A stretch of DNA of 64,000 nt, taken from assembly GCA_965116445.1 (NCBI GenBank), contig OZ220688.1:2852001-2916000 (forward strand), written 5' to 3'. Within the stretch, counting starts at the first letter, position 1, and the number at the start of each line of letters is the position of its first letter. The notes below the pieces were generated by a model. It ran no database searches. It worked only from the letters and a program-made list of their open reading frames with translations, and was not told the DNA's origin. The position numbers were made by a program, and so were the translations under genes. Of the stretch, positions 62,099-64,000 are shown piece by piece. The DNA comes from Multivorans sp965116445 (GTDB taxonomy: Bacteria; Acidobacteriota; Thermoanaerobaculia; Multivoradales; Multivoraceae).

Positions 62099-62234
62099 GG
62101 GAGCCGCATGTTACAACGGCGCGAGGTCCAGCGGACCCTGCCAGGCGGCAGGTTCGGGCCCCTCCACGGGCGGCCGCGGCGCCCGCCGGAGCGCCGGATG
62201 GTAGCGTTCACGCGCTGGCAACCGGCACCCGGCC

Positions 62235-62699
<465 letters not shown>

Positions 62700-62720
62700 G
62701 CCCAGTGCTAGCGTGGCGGT

Positions 62721-64000
62721 ATGGCTGAGCCGCTGGACAACGAGCAGTCGGAGGTCATCGCCCTGCCCGATGTCCTGCCGGTTCTGCCGCTCAAGGACGC
62801 GGTCATCTTTCCCTACATCATCCTGCCGCTTTCGATCAGCCGCGACCCCAGCATGCTCGCGGTCGAGGACGCGCTGAACAACGACCGCATCATCCTCCTC
62901 GCGCCTCAACGCGACGGCTCGATCGAAGAACCAGGACACGACGATCTCCACGAGATCGGCACCGCCGCATCGATCATGCGGATGCTGAAGCTGCCCGATG
63001 GCCGCGTCCGGATCCTGATCCAGGGTCTGGCGAGGGCCCGACTGAGGCACGTGAGCCAGACGGAGCCCTTCCTGCGCGCCCGCGTGGTCGAAGTCGACGA
63101 GGACCAGGAGGCCCAGGACCAGCTCGAGGCCGAGGCCCTGGTCCGGAGCGTCAAGGAGGGCCTGGAGACCGCGGTCAACCTCGGCAAGGACATCTCCTCC
63201 GAGGTCATGGTGATCGCGGCCAACCTGGACCGTCCCGGCCGGCTCGCCGATCTCGCCGCGAGCAACCTGGGCCTCAAGCCGGAGGAGGCCCAGAGCGTGC
63301 TGGCGACGATCCCGCCGACCGAGCGGCTACGACGGGTGGGGGACCTGCTGACGCGCGAGATCGAACTGCTCAGCATGCAGCAGCGCATCTCGGCCCAGGC
63401 CAGGAGCGAGATGGACCGGAGCCAGCGCGAGTACTTCCTGCGCCAGCAGCTACGGGCGCTCCTGGACGAACTCGGAGAGGGCGACGACCTCCACGGGGAC
63501 ATCGACCGCTACCTGCGGGCGGTCGAAGAGCGCGGCCTGACCGAAGAAGCGGCGACCGAGGTGGAACGCCAGGTCCGCAGGCTCGAGCGAAGCTCCCCCG
63601 ACAGCGCGGAGAACGCGACGATCCGGGGCCACCTGGACTGGTTGACCGGACTGCCCTGGTCGAAGGTGAGCGACGACCGGATCGACCTGGACCACGCCCG
63701 CACCGTGCTCGACGAAGACCACTACGACCTCGACAAGATTAAGGAACGGGTTCTCGAGTACCTGGCGGTGAGACGCCTCAAACCCGATGCCAAGGGGCCG
63801 ATCCTCTGCCTGGTCGGTCCCCCGGGCGTCGGCAAGACCTCGCTCGGCCGTTCCGTGGCGCGGGCTATCGACCGCAAGTTCGTCCGCATCTCCCTCGGCG
63901 GCGTGCGCGACGAGGGCGAGATTCGCGGCCACCGCCGCACCTACGTCGGTTCGCTGCCGGGACGCATCATTCAGGGGCTGAACCAGGCCGGGACCAGCAA
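62721..64000 (+). CDS. lon: ATP-dependent protease Lon (3' end outside window)
   Basis: The first 426 residues or so. LON substrate-binding domain from about residue 18 (VLPVLPLKDAVIFPYIILPLSI), a coiled-coil middle (SEMDRSQREYFLRQQLRALLDELGEG), and the AAA+ module with Walker A GPPGVGKTSLGRSVA and SLGGVRDEGEIRGHRRTYVG. The proteolytic domain is beyond the window. The ATG at 62721 follows closely on nrdR; some Lon orthologues have a longer N-terminus, but no better start is visible. Confidence 0.96.
   Translation, partial: MAEPLDNEQSEVIALPDVLPVLPLKDAVIFPYIILPLSISRDPSMLAVEDALNNDRIILLAPQRDGSIEEPGHDDLHEIGTAASIMRMLKLPDGRVRILIQGLARARLRHVSQTEPFLRARVVEVDEDQEAQDQLEAEALVRSVKEGLETAVNLGKDISSEVMVIAANLDRPGRLADLAASNLGLKPEEAQSVLATIPPTERLRRVGDLLTREIELLSMQQRISAQARSEMDRSQREYFLRQQLRALLDELGEGDDLHGDIDRYLRAVEERGLTEEAATEVERQVRRLERSSPDSAENATIRGHLDWLTGLPWSKVSDDRIDLDHARTVLDEDHYDLDKIKERVLEYLAVRRLKPDAKGPILCLVGPPGVGKTSLGRSVARAIDRKFVRISLGGVRDEGEIRGHRRTYVGSLPGRIIQGLNQAGTS

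Noticed and set aside
62099..62234. CIRCE operator upstream of hrcA
   Set aside because: I looked for TTAGCACTC and GAGTGCTAA with a nine-base spacer; only an isolated AGTGCTA near 62704 occurs, with no inverted partner.

Overview
The window is GC-rich DNA, densely packed with genes on both strands, from a free-living Gram-negative bacterium. It has outer-membrane machinery (a secreted protease/propeller/barrel protein, an LptM-like lipoprotein), DsbD and a Tat-exported iron-sulfur subunit. GTG and TTG starts and 1-8 base start/stop overlaps are frequent. Gene content and order would suit a deep-branching phylum such as Acidobacteriota, but that placement is inference. No rRNA, tRNA or CRISPR array was seen, and no gene-free stretch reaches 300 bases.

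Layout. 1-6000 (minus): a six-gene run, TPR protein, secreted protein, propeller/barrel protein, metallo-hydrolase, purS, purQ (cut by the window start). 6092-15457: dprA, topA (inverted), trmFO, xerC, thioredoxin-like protein, hslV, hslU, close to the Firmicutes smf-topA-gid-codV-clpQ-clpY order; hslU carries a frameshift. 15447-18198: lipoprotein, dapF, tyrS, small membrane protein. 18195-24225: accessory island with a decayed toxin-antitoxin pair, a type III methyltransferase gene holding a 23-G tract, a hicAB-like pair and the type III restriction gene. 24212-28196: sodium symporter and a glycine betaine/choline-type ABC importer. 28198-31973: ndk, sucD, sucC, icd. 32151-37861: cdd, a STAS protein and a xanthine dehydrogenase-family operon ending in two small unknown genes. 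37914-43266: site-2 protease, aminotransferase, dsbD, an unknown anchored protein. 43277-55208: rnhB, rplS, trmD, rimM, khpA, rpsP, then a defence-like insertion (type IIL-like restriction-modification plus a two-helix membrane protein), then ffh, an MMPL transporter and pgsA. 55222-64000: alaS, recX, rsmE, dnaJ, grpE, hrcA, nrdR and the start of lon.

Main points of interest. (1) The mod gene has an in-frame 23-G homopolymer, the hallmark of a phase-variable type III methyltransferase. (2) A roughly 95-base element with a closing stem and two inner hairpins occurs twice, 35 kb apart, each time between convergent genes; the copies differ by one compensatory base-pair change. (3) The normally contiguous ffh-rpsP block is split by a 4.4 kb restriction cassette. 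(4) Two genes (topA and the DUF1326 gene) have duplicated translation-start regions. (5) hslU, dapF, hicA and the DUF4258 toxin each depart from their family in a way worth checking.
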